64,000 nt of DNA from assembly GCF_000499845.2 (NCBI RefSeq), contig NC_023757.2, positions 6,110,118 through 6,174,117 on the forward strand. The letters run 5' to 3'. The stretch is from Phaseolus vulgaris. Taxonomy: Eukaryota; Streptophyta; Magnoliopsida; Fabales; Fabaceae. The position numbers were made by a program, and so were the translations under genes. Shown one piece after another: positions 37,670 to 48,700 of the stretch; the stretch's first letter is position 1; each line of letters opens with the position of its first letter. Under the pieces are notes generated by a model that searched no databases, had not been told where the DNA came from, and saw only the letters and a list, made by a program, of their open reading frames with translations.

Positions 37670-37975
37670 ACATTAGACAATCTAATGTGTAGAAGATTAA
37701 GTGATTGTCTATCAAGTATAAGTTCTAGTGATCGTCTAACATGTTCGTCAACACTGTTTCGTTTGACTTTCCTTGTGCTTTGAAATTGTATGACCATGTT
37801 TTTTTCCGTAGAGACCTCCTAGTGTAACCTTCTACTCTTAGATCATCTAACATGTTTACTCCAATGAGATCATTTATCATATTGATAATGTAGATTGTCT
37901 AGCTAGTCTAAGCATAGTAAAATTGTCTAATACTTTAACACTGCATGATTGTCTGATAGATTTTAATATAAATAG
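37670..37975. repeat. Cluster of ATTGTCTAA/GATCGTCTAAC words
   Basis: At least eight variants of (A/G)AT(T/C)(G/A)TCTA(A/G)(C/T) occur in about 300 bases (for example GATTGTCTATC, GATCGTCTAACATG, GATCATCTAACATG, GATTGTCTAGC, AATTGTCTAATAC, GATTGTCTGATAG). The same word reappears immediately after the LINE at 39700-39735, so the LINE inserted within this cluster. Confidence 0.55.
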
Positions 37976-38092
37976 ATCGCCTGAAGTGTTTTCATTTTAT
38001 TCTACACATAAATGAGTTTTCTTAAATCCTTTAACAATTCATATAGTGTCTGTTATCATCAAAATTCATAAACTCTCTTATAACAAGACTAT

Positions 38093-39702
38093 TTATTGAG
38101 TGTTAGATTTTTATTGAATAACAGGAACCACTTAAGGGTGGTTCAACCCTTATACATACCTAAAAAATATGAGACAATTTCTCTGGTCTCCCAAACCAAC
38201 AAATAGAGAGACAAACAAATCTACCACTAAAAACCCGTACAGCCCGTTCACTTTCAATACTAACCCGTACCAATTCAAAACTAACCCGTACAAATTCAAA
38301 TTTAACCCGTACAAACTCAAAATCAAACCCAATACAATCTCTTTGCAACCACAACAAGGGGCAAAAAGAACAACAGAAGCTTAGAACAACAAACAACCCA
38401 ACCGAAGGAGTAACTCTTATAAAAGCTCACTTTATTGAAAACATAAAGTCTTAGGATCAATGCACCACTCAGAGTAAGTAAAACTAGCAGAAAGAGTTTT
38501 AGAAGTTACCCAAGACCTAGCCTTTAATTGTGCCAAAGTGAACACTTCCGAATGATCGATCACCCCTCCTTGGAAAATATGTTTATTCCTGTGCTTCCAT
38601 ACTTCACTAACTACAGCGATCCAAACACAATTCCAAACTACATTAACCTGGACATGTATAGCGCTGATTCCAGACTAACCAAGCAATCCTGCAATCAAAA
38701 AACATGTGTTTTGTCGACTCCACACTCATTTTGCAAAAACTACATAGATTGGTATCCACCAAAACCCCACGCCTCTCCAAAGTTAGCTTTTGTGGCAATC
38801 GAATTAATCAACACCCTCCAAGCGATAATTTGTGCTGAGGGCAAAGCAGTAGTCTTCCAAAGGAAGACAAACACACTTTTTCCCTCAACAGGGCCTCTTA
38901 AAAGATCATAGGCAGATTTTACTGAGAAACTATTATCCTTACCAGCCTTCCAAACTCGATTATCTGCAGAATTCAAGATAGGGGTCTTTCCATGCACTTC
39001 TTGTAACAGCTGGACTTCCTGGCATATTTCCCGATCAAACAGACCTCTCCTCCAAATTAACTTCCACTCCCATCTATCATCATTAACCCACTCCCCACAA
39101 GACTGTAAACTACCTTCTTTATTACCACACAAAGAGAACAATCTTGGGAATTTACTTTTCAAATCTTCGTTGCCCACCCAAACATCTTTTCAAAACTAAA
39201 TATCCTTCCCGTCTCCCACTCTCCACTCGCAACAATTCTCAAAGGATTTACCCCAATCCTCCATCCCCCAAACCCCCTTCAAGTCTCTCCACCAGCTGAA
39301 ATCCTTAGCATTACTCCTTTATTCTTGCAAAATTTCTCCAGCCTCCATATTTAGATTCAAGAATTTCTTTCCACAGACCATCCTTCTCAGTCTCCAGACG
39401 CCAAATCCACTTTCCCAGTAGTGCTACACTGAAAAACCTTAAATTCAAAATTCCAAGACCACCAGCTTCTCTAGGCTCGCACACCTTTCTCCACGAGACC
39501 CACGCTACTTTCCTTCCTTCATCTCCCCATCCCCACAAAAACCTTCTCTGTACCTTTTCAAACTCCTTTAACACAGCAACAGGCAGTTTGTACATGGATA
39601 AATAAAACAACGGAATGGCAGAAAGCACGGACTTAATAAGACACACTCTCCCTGCCAACGAGAGAAATCTGCCTTTCCATCTGACTTATTGAGTGTTAGA
39701 TT
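38093..39702 (-). mobile_element. 5'-truncated L1-type LINE with perfect 17-bp target duplication
   Basis: A perfect 17-base repeat (TTATTGAGTGTTAGATT) flanks the element at 38093-38109 and 39686-39702. On the minus strand, 39658-39311 encodes the end of an L1 reverse transcriptase (RVCLIKSVLSAIPLFYLS, then FLWGWGDEGRK, VAWVSWRKVC and GGLGILNLRFFS). 39177-38740 encodes a zf-RVT-type domain (FSVKSAYDLLRG, FLWKTTALPSAQIIAWRVL). A few stops and a frameshift interrupt the frame. The 3' region on the low-coordinate side contains a small tandem repeat and ends in a short A-rich tail. It is younger than the LINE at 17450-18919, judged by the intact duplication. Confidence 0.88.
38235..38320. repeat. 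Short tandem repeat around AACCCGTAC in the LINE 3' region
   Basis: Four to five copies of a unit of about 18-19 bases, TAACCCGTACAAATTCAAA and variants, lie in the 3'UTR-like part of the LINE. Such 3'UTR repeats are common in plant L1 families. Confidence 0.65.
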
Positions 39703-39823
39703 GTCTAGCAGGTACTGAACTGTCTAACATCATAACATGTACACGAAGGATATTCATCAACGGACAAACTATCATCTCACGATACGACAAACACCCTTGT
39801 CATGCTTCGACCCAACCCTAAGG

Positions 39824-41200
39824 TTGTGTTTGGATTGGGGAGAGAATTTGTGAGGATTTGAGGGAGTGGATGTGTGAGGATTTGAGAGGAAAGTGTGAAG
39901 AAAGTGAATGTGTTTGGATTGAGGTATGTTAGAGTGGATTTGTGAAGAAAGTTTATTGAAGTTTGTGAGTGATGTGAGTTGTGGAAGGATTTTTAGTTTT
40001 TTTTTAAATGTGTTCAATGTAAGTTTACAAATTTATTCTTGTAATTAAAATTTTATAAATAATGAAATATGAGAGATTTTTGTGTATATTTGAGTTAATT
40101 AAAATTTTCTAAATTATTTCTGACTTCATTGGATTAATATTTTTGGAAAAAATATGGATTAGTTAACATTGTTGGAACATGAAAAGTTGTCACAAAAATA
40201 ATACACAAAATCATATTCATATAAACATAATTTTAAAAAATGATTTATTTACTTGGGTGAATTTTAATTATTTGTAATTAAAACATTGTTTTCAAAAGTG
40301 TGTTGGAACTGAATTTAGAACAAAATCCAGATATGTCAATTTGTGAGAAAATAAAAATTTAAGATAAAATAGTTGTGTTTTCATAAAAATAAAATTTGAA
40401 CTTTTCATAATTGTAAAAATTTTTAGGTGAGAAATTATCAATGTATACAATTTAAATAGTGAATTTCAAATAAATAAATTGAATATTCATAATTTTATAA
40501 AATATAACTATTAATTAATTTGTATTAAATTTAAATAATATTATTAATTGTAAGCAAACCCCAACAGCTACTAACCACACTCTATTAGTTACTAACCACA
40601 CCACCTATAGCTACTAATCACACCCTAATATCAACTAAACATACCACCATATGATACTAACTACACCACCAAACATAACTGATCACCAAAGTGTGATAAT
40701 CGATTATCCCTAGCTTTTTATACACATAATCGATTATGTGAGTGGTTGTAATTCAAACATAATCTATTATCTCTACTTTTTATACACATAATTGATTATG
40801 TGTGTAGTTGTTTTTCAAGCATAATCAATTATGCATCAAATTGTAGTCAGTAATCGATTATGTGAAAGACAAATTGTGCTTCCTTTGTATATGTTATGGA
40901 GGTCTTGAAATGACTTCACTTCTTACACCTTCATGCACCTTCCAATGGTTCCCACAAACAACGACAACGCCTTTCTACACCACAATATAGCTCAACCTCA
41001 CCAACATGAAACAACAAATGGTCACTCTGCATGGAATCTCTGCAAAAAGCACACGTACCCACGTTCCATGCACCATACACAGTTCATTTTCAAGACAAAA
41101 ATAAAAAATAACATTGCTAACATGACTTTCATCTCAAATTTCTTTGTGCCTTTAAATCTCCACAAATTTGTTAATCCAAACACAACCTCTCCTACAAATT
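39824..41200. mobile_element. Non-autonomous DNA element with GTTGTGTTTGGATT inverted termini
   Basis: GGTTGTGTTTGGATT at about 39828 faces an inverted copy, AATCCAAACACAACCTC, at about 41172-41188. The match continues weakly inwards (AATTTGTGRGGATTT). The 1.37 kb interior is mostly AT-rich, has no transposase and contains the palindrome array at 40696-40861. The superfamily is undecided because no clear target duplication was seen. Confidence 0.5.
40696..40861. repeat. Six palindromic ATAATCGATTAT-type boxes at about 31-bp spacing
   Basis: Boxes at 40696-40707, 40726-40737, 40759-40770, 40788-40799, 40821-40832 and 40850-40861. Two are perfect ATAATCGATTAT; four differ by one base. Start-to-start spacings are 30, 33, 29, 33 and 29, close to three turns of B-DNA. 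Linkers partly repeat as well (TTTTTATACACATAAT twice). Each box contains TAAT-NN-ATTA, a dimeric homeodomain-type palindrome. Confidence 0.8.
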
Positions 41201-42985
41201 CATTGTCATAAAGGTACATTCTTGATACAATAACTAAACTTTCTCATCAAAAACCTTAAAGCTTACCTTTTCCATTGACAATAACCTGAAAGAATTCCCT
41301 TTGAGTATTGTAGGTTTGCACATTTCCCCTTGCCTTCCCTTCCTTCCCTTCAGTTCTTAACAATTTTTCCTTCACCTTCACGTCTTTCTCCTTCCTTCAA
41401 TCCTCACACAATTATTTTAATCCTTCCTTGTTCAATCGTTCCCCACCAACCTTTCTTCTCAGTTTTCCATTGCCTTTTTCCCTTTTTTAGTTCCGCAAGT
41501 TGTTCCTTCCTTCAATACCCTCTCAAAGGTTTTGAAATACAAATTTAGTGTAATAACATAAATATCCTTGGATACATCAACCCTTTAACATGTAAGGTTA
41601 TTTTTAAAAAAGATATACATACATATATATCAGTTTAAAAATAAATATTTTGAAGTATAAAGAATAAAAAAATTTATGAAAGATAAATAAATAATTAAAC
41701 CAAAAAAGAATTTGACTGAGAAAATTATTGGAGTGACTTTTTACTAGTGATTTTTAATATAACAAAAGAATTTTCAGTTTGTGAATTATATTATAATATT
41801 ATAACATCAACATATTGTGAATTATATTATAATATTATAACATCAATGAGTTAGCATAAAATATCTTAATCTCTTAGTTAATATTGGAAATGTGTTTGTC
41901 ACATAAAAAAAAATTAACAAAAACTCATTCTAATAATTTTTTTAAGTATAAATATTCATAATGTCAAAAATTTAAACTAAAAATAAAAACAAATTTTACG
42001 TGACAATTCAGAAAAAAAAAACACACACATATATATATATATATATATAATATATTATAATAATATCTGAATCAGAACCGTTACCTTATTCAATTAGATT
42101 GTTGTCCAAAACCGGAAATGAACTGGTGTCAAACCAGTAAAAAATGGGTTAAAAAAACTAATAAATCACAATTATATTTATTTTTAAATAAATTTAAATG
42201 TTAGTCATTATATTTTTTTATTTTATGAAATTCTTATTATCAATAGTTTCATGTACATTATTGACATTTTTATTTAAGTACAATAAACATTTTACAGTAA
42301 AATAGGTTTTTATGTATGTAAATATCCTAAAATATTAAATATGTTACGCAAAAATTTATATTATTTTTCACTCAAATTTAAATATATTTTGTAGGCTTCT
42401 CTAAAGCTTTTGAGTATATTTTATGAAAAGCTTGCATGAGTGATAGTCTTAACATAATATTAATTATGTATAAAACTAAAAATCGATTAATTGCATAATT
42501 CACGTGTTAAAACTGTCATTCACATTACTCTTCTCTATTCATGTTACTAACAAAGACCTAAACAATTTTTCAACTTTAGAAGAACAAAAATAATGTGAAA
42601 CTTTTTCAGAGACGTAATTAATATATTTGAAATTTTATAAGCACACACCATATGATTTATTTATCTTGTATTTTATTTAAACTGTTATATGTATTTTAAA
42701 TATTAAAACCCTGTAAATTTATGTTTTATTTTAAATTTTAGTTCGTTAAAATTATTATATTATATTTTTTAATATTATTTTTATATTTATAATCATTAAA
42801 CAATTTCATTAATATTAATGTGATCTGGTTGAATCATTCAAAACTTGAATGACCAGTCCGATTTTTTTAAAAAATTAACTCTTAATTTAGAAGTGAATTA
42901 TTATATATAGAAAATTTTATTAAAAGATTTTAACCCTTTAAAAAATAAATACCTTAAAAAGTGTTATAAATATTGGTCAGGTAAG
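41200..42985. other. Gene-free AT-rich DNA with a 36-bp tandem duplication
   Basis: No coding region is recognised. A 36-base unit starting TTGTGAATTATATTATAATA is present twice, at 41779-41814 and 41815-41850, with very few differences. A (CA)n(TA)n tract lies at about 42020-42049. Confidence 0.55.
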
Positions 42986-42992
42986 AACTTCA

Positions 42993-44332
42993 CCTTGTGT
43001 TTGGATAAGGTATTTTAAAAGGATAATTCGTTTTTTTTTAGAAAATTTGAGATGTTTTATGATCAAATTTATTGTTTGATTAAGGAATTTTGAAAGAGAT
43101 TGAAATTCTAGAATTTTATTAGAGTAATTGGATTACTTAAAAATAAATAATTTTAAATTTTACTTAAAAAAAATAAGAATTTTAAAATTCTTTATATTTT
43201 CATATTTATATTTTTGGTCTTTATAATTTAAGTCGACCTAAGTTTGGATTCATTCAACTTGATCCTAACTCGTGCAGACTCAACTCAACCTTACGTATCA
43301 ACTTAGTTTGACATGGTCCTGCCTGATGTCTTGGTCTAACACAAGTTCAACTTGATTTGGCTAAACCTGACTCAATTTGTCTTGGTCTCATCTTTGCCCA
43401 ATCTGACCTATACCTGACCGAACTGGACTTGACCAAACTTGTTCAACTCAATTGAACATAATCTCATATCAAATTGGCTTGACTTGGACTTAGGTCAACT
43501 CAACTCACCTTGGGCCCAAACCAACTCGACTCGACGGGCTTAGGCCAACCTAGCTCGACCAAGCCTGGGCCGACTCTGCTTAATCAGTGGGCCTAGACCG
43601 ACTAGGCTCGACCTAGGCTCAATTTGAATTGGTCTTAATTGGGCTAGAGCTAACCTGATCTTGATCGAACTAGGACCCACCTAGGTCTAACCTAACTTGG
43701 TTGAATGTGGGTCAACTTGACTCGTATGTATGTGCACCCGCCCTGACTTGTATGAATATAGACTCATCCCGACTCTACTGAATGTGGAATTACCCTAACT
43801 CGACTCGACTTGGACCAAAGTCGACTCAACCCAACCTTGACTCAAACTTGCTTAGTTCGTCTAGGCTTACTTGACTCAACTTAGGCTCATGTTGACTTGA
43901 CTTAACTCTGACTCAGCTCAACCTTGCATGGACCCAACCTGATGTTATCTTACTTGGGTCTGCCTGATCTAGCATTTCATAACTTGAAAATGATCTCATT
44001 TAACATAAATTGAGAAAAGTTTTGCAAATATAAAATGAAAAAATCTTGAAGAACTTTGACTAAAAAATAACTTCAATCAAGATCTACTGCAACACATTAT
44101 CAATATTGATATTTTTAAACTTTTAACAATTATTTAATATTTAAATAATTTTTTGCATTTCATGGTAATTGAAATACTTTATCTACATAAGAAAATTAAA
44201 ATTCACTAAATTTGAATTATTTTATCCAAACAAAACATTTTAAAAATGAAACAATTTGAAATTGAATCAATTCAAACTCAACATATTTAAATTTCTTAGA
44301 ATTTGTGAAATTTCCTATCTAAACACAAAACA
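42993..44332. mobile_element. Non-autonomous element with TTGTGTTTGGATA inverted termini around a degenerate array
   Basis: TTGTGTTTGGATAAGG at about 42995 is answered by an inverted CTATCTAAACACAAAA at 44316-44330, giving an element of about 1.34 kb. The outer 200 bases at each end are AT-rich; the middle (43230-43975) is the degenerate array. Termini resemble those of the element at 39824-41200. No transposase and no clear target duplication. Confidence 0.45.
43230..43975 (-). repeat. Degenerate GACTCGAC/GACCCAAC array, reverse orientation
   Basis: About 745 bases of loosely repeated words such as CAACTCGACTCGAC, GACTTGGACTTAGG, CAACTCAACTCACC and TGGGCC. This is the reverse complement of the vocabulary at 33630-34330. 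No fixed period, no credible reading frame. Confidence 0.75.
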
Positions 44333-44339
44333 AATCTAA

Positions 44340-45774
44340 ATACGTTCAGTCTTTACTAGTCAACTACTTCTACAGTAATTTTGTAAACCCTTTTCTATTT
44401 TTGGATAAGGTAACACTACACTTTGGTTCACAGATTTTCACTTTCCTCGTGTATCTACAAGCTTCCAAATATATATATAACCACAGTTCTAGAGCTTAAA
44501 TTGGTATAAAGAATGCTGACATGATAAATGAGTCAACGTTATAGCCAGTGTGCTTTTACTGCTTCAGATTTGGAGTCTTGTTAACAAAAATAGCTACAAA
44601 GTTGAAAACAATATCTCATCCACTCAAGCAAATGTTAAATATGAAGATACAAGATCAGAGCTTCAAGTCACTTCCTAAGAAATCACATGCAATTCATGTA
44701 TAAAAACAGTTAAACTTAATTTTTTTATTTTGATTTGAAGACACATTACAGAAAGAAAATTCCTCTTCACCGAAAATGTTACTAAAATGAAAGGCAATTT
44801 ACAGTTTTTATGACCAGCCACTACTACCCAGTAACCTCTATTTATGACTGGGAGAGGAAGGAGAACCTGTTGCATGTTACACAAATGGAAAAAAAGAAAG
44901 TATTTTTACATGTTAGCAAAATCACCTCATCTATCCCCCACACTAGACACTAAACAGGAGGAAGCTGAGCAAACTAAAACCTTGATCAACTTACCCTTCC
45001 CACATAAAAAACTTCCCACTGAACCCCATAATGGAGTAAAATCCTTGGCAATAGAATGCACCTGCAATCACTGTTCAGCCGTGGCTGCAAGAAGAATAAG
45101 AATTCACTGTGCAGCAAGTAATGAGTTTGCCTCTCTTTGGTCCAGCTTAAAACACATCACGTGTCTTGTCAGGCTAGGCAAGCTGGAAGGGATGTCAAAT
45201 ATGACCTGTGCCCTTAGAGTACTGTGCATCCCTTCACATATTACACATGTCTTGTGAGGGAGCTTCAATAAGAAAGAAGATCAAGAGTGCACATGGTAGG
45301 AAGGAGCAAAATAAAGACTAGAGATTGAAAGATTCTGAGTTTCACTCGGGTCATGAGAGAGGGTGGAAAATGAAAAAAGGGTCATAACATTTTCAACAAT
45401 TTCTCAAATTTATTGTATTAAGCATCAGATGATATTTTGCCCCCAAGAATTTTGAACTTGTTCAATACTGGTTTTCCCTCTTTCAGCCAATGCCAAGTCA
45501 AATTTGATAAATAAAGGGATTGAGGGCCTCTTTAACTTCCAGAGTTCAAGCAACAGATACAATTTCATATCCCTTGAATTCTCTCATTACAAAATTGATT
45601 AGTTCTGCAAGTCTTATTTACTAGAGTGAGGTAATTCATCAAATAAGACAGTTAGTTATACCATATGAAGAATAATAGAATCATATTCTTATGATGGCAT
45701 GGCACTCAAAACAATCAAAATGAACAGTACATGATCATGCGGCAACAAAAGGCACCTTTAGGATCTGAATCTGA
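44340..45774. other. 3' flank of the TOD1/MUCI70-like gene
   Basis: The 3'UTR of the minus-strand gene occupies part of this stretch, ending somewhere before about 45300. A 137-codon plus-strand frame at 44844-45257 is open but has no recognisable domain or coding signature. No other feature is supported. Confidence 0.4.
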
Positions 45775-48700
45775 TCAAGCAGTGTCTACTAAAGATGGAA
45801 GTGACCTGTGCCGGAATAGCTTCACTAATGCTCTGCGTTCACAATCCTGCATAGATAGGTACTACATGAATGCCTTTCAAGCAACACCATAGAGCAAAAA
45901 CTTAGTTATTTACAAAATAAAAATTCCACTCCTTTTATTTTTCTCAATGGGAGGAAAGGAGAGGAAGAATGTGTTCTTGAATTAACAGGATAGAACATGA
46001 CCATTAGGTATGCGAGGCTGCAAAAACCTACATGACTTGCAAAGGCTCAAAGAGAATCAGGAAGTTTTATGCAGTAAACAATTTTTATAAGTTATCATAG
46101 AAAACCCTCAGTTTAGCAATGCACTGAGTAAGTGTGTGTAAATGTCGTGTAAAAATTCACCTTGAACATATATAGCTGAAATGGTCTCTCTGGATTCATT
46201 CTCCTGAGTTTCAAATAAGTATAAGCAAAGCTTAGTTGATCACGAGATGTAAATCGATCAACTTCGTTAAACCAAAGACATGAAAATAAATTTGACAAGG
46301 GTGTATGTGCCCTGATTATGAAGGAACCCTCGGGAACATCTGCAAGGTGAAAGACTCAATAATTGGAATCTTATTATGCACAAGGAGAGGCAACAGGCAT
46401 TTCACAATAAACAAAGATGAAAAGGGTCTCACAACTCGGAAGAGGATCATTTGGCTTTGATGGGTCAACCTTAGGGAGGCCATCAGACTGATAAAAGTTA
46501 AACTGTTCATCAATTGCTGTATGGTTGTATTTATTTAAACGCTTATTTTGGAGTACCTCCTCCCAAACATTATGGCGATCATAGTGATTTGAGATGGCAT
46601 ATTCTGCCTTCCTTCGCCACAAAAAATATTCAATAATCAGCATAGGGTCAGAGTTGAGACGCATCTTGCTGTCAAGCCAAATTGAATACCTACCAAGCAA
46701 TGATTTTTAAACATGAAAATGAGGAATAGAAAGCCAGAAAAGTTGGATACTTGAGCAGATTGCTAGGACTACCTAGAATTTGGGAAGAGGCGATGTGATA
46801 AAAATTTTGGCACCTTGCCAGTTCTCCGCATGTCTTCAAATGGCAAGTTTTTTACAACAACAATTTTCCACAAGCCTATGTGGCCTCTCTCATCAGGTCT
46901 GTTTCCTTCTGATGAGAGTTTGGATAGTGTTTGATCATCCAAGAACATAACAAAACAAACATTGTCCTTTGAATATTGACTGATCTGCAATGTAGCAAAG
47001 AAACATATAGTACATTCTCAGCATAAGCTTTATAAATCGAAGACAGAACTCATTAATGATTAATCTATGATGAAATATTATAATCACATAATTTACGTAG
47101 ATAATTAAGTTTCAGGGTTCTACTACTTCGTAGCATAAAATTTAGCAAATGTGATCAGAAAAAAAAAATATTGTAGAAATACTAATTTGAAAGAAAGACT
47201 GTACACTTATAAACGAATACATGATCCATTATAATCAACTAAGGAGATGTTTTAAGAAAACCAAACCAACCTAATCACAACAGATTTGACTCAAATGTAA
47301 AATTTGGGGAACGAACTTTCTCATTTGTGAGAGGTCCAAGTCTCTACATTCTATAAGTCTCTCCCTCCTATTAGTTTCTTTATTATATTGTTTGATTGCA
47401 CTGCTTATTACTACTCTACAAAAACTAGGACAGTGGGAGGCCGATAAACAGAACACATGTAACACAGATTATATGATTCTGACTTAATATATTTGCCATA
47501 CATATTACTTTTCTGGCTCCAATGATTAAAACTTTCATCACTTTATTAGACTAACAATTTCATTTTTTGGTTTTATTTCACCATGTTGATCAAAGAAAAG
47601 TTTTTTATTTTTATTATGAATAATGTACACAACAACAAAAACATATTATAAAAGGATTTGCAGATTTACCAGTCTACTTGTAGGCCTTCGGAGGAAATCA
47701 GAGCTTCCAAAAATGCATGAAGAAACTGCAACCTTACATTTGTACATATATGCCTTATCTTTATCATTTATATCAAATCCAGTGCTTGGATGTCCTGGAG
47801 GCCCTTTGACAAAGCCACAATGAAGTGTCTGATTTTTTGCATAAAATGAATTTTCTCTTTCCTCTTGAGTCTGATGTCCTCCAAATCGAGGTTCAAATAA
47901 ATCATTTTTGGATGTTCTTTCTTCGTGGTCAACATACTCCAGAGAAAACCATGTGGAGTTCATATAACTTTTGGGTTCAACAAGGCCATCTACTGATTCC
48001 AGAAATCCAACTTCACAAGGAAAATCTGAAGGATTTATAATCAAGGACAGTATTGGGGGCAAAAAATTTAGTTAATAGTAGCGTCAGCTAATGAGGAACA
48101 TGTAACTTAATTGACCAAATTCAAATATTAGCAAGTGATGTGATGGAAACCCATCCAGCCACAACATCCACAAAAATAAAGAGGTTGAAGACCTAGAGCC
48201 TTGACCAAGAGCTACTATCATCATAGATCAAGCCTTAGTATGTAATAAATTGTACAAAGTAGATTAGGATATTTTTGAGCCCTGTATTTGGGCCAAGTAG
48301 TCTAGGACATTTGGGCCTTGAGTATTAGATGAGTTTAGGTAGGGTTTCAATTGGGTTCCCAAAGGCCCAAGAGAAATCTTATGCTAGTTCTAGGGTTGAG
48401 AAGGTGCATGCTTGCCATGTTTTGAGCACATGCTCAAATGTGGAAAACATGAGTGGGCAAGTGACAGTTGATCCCCTTCATGTGCCACATTATCAAGGGA
48501 ATTTGAATGCATATTTCCCTTTCCTTTACCCTCTCATGGCCAGCCAATACTCTTATAAATCACTTTGGAATGAGTAATGAAATGCTGCTCATTTTGGCAC
48601 TCTACTTGTTCTTGAAGTCCTCTTTGGGATAGAATCCTAATTTGACTACCCTTTAGCTTTCTTCCTAGAAAAGTTAGCGTCACCTCTCCTCTAAGATTCC

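Noticed and set aside
44844..45257. 137-codon plus-strand frame
   Set aside because: No domain, no homology I recognise and no splice context. It lies in the 3' flank of the minus-strand TOD1/MUCI70-like gene and is more likely chance or antisense to its trailer.
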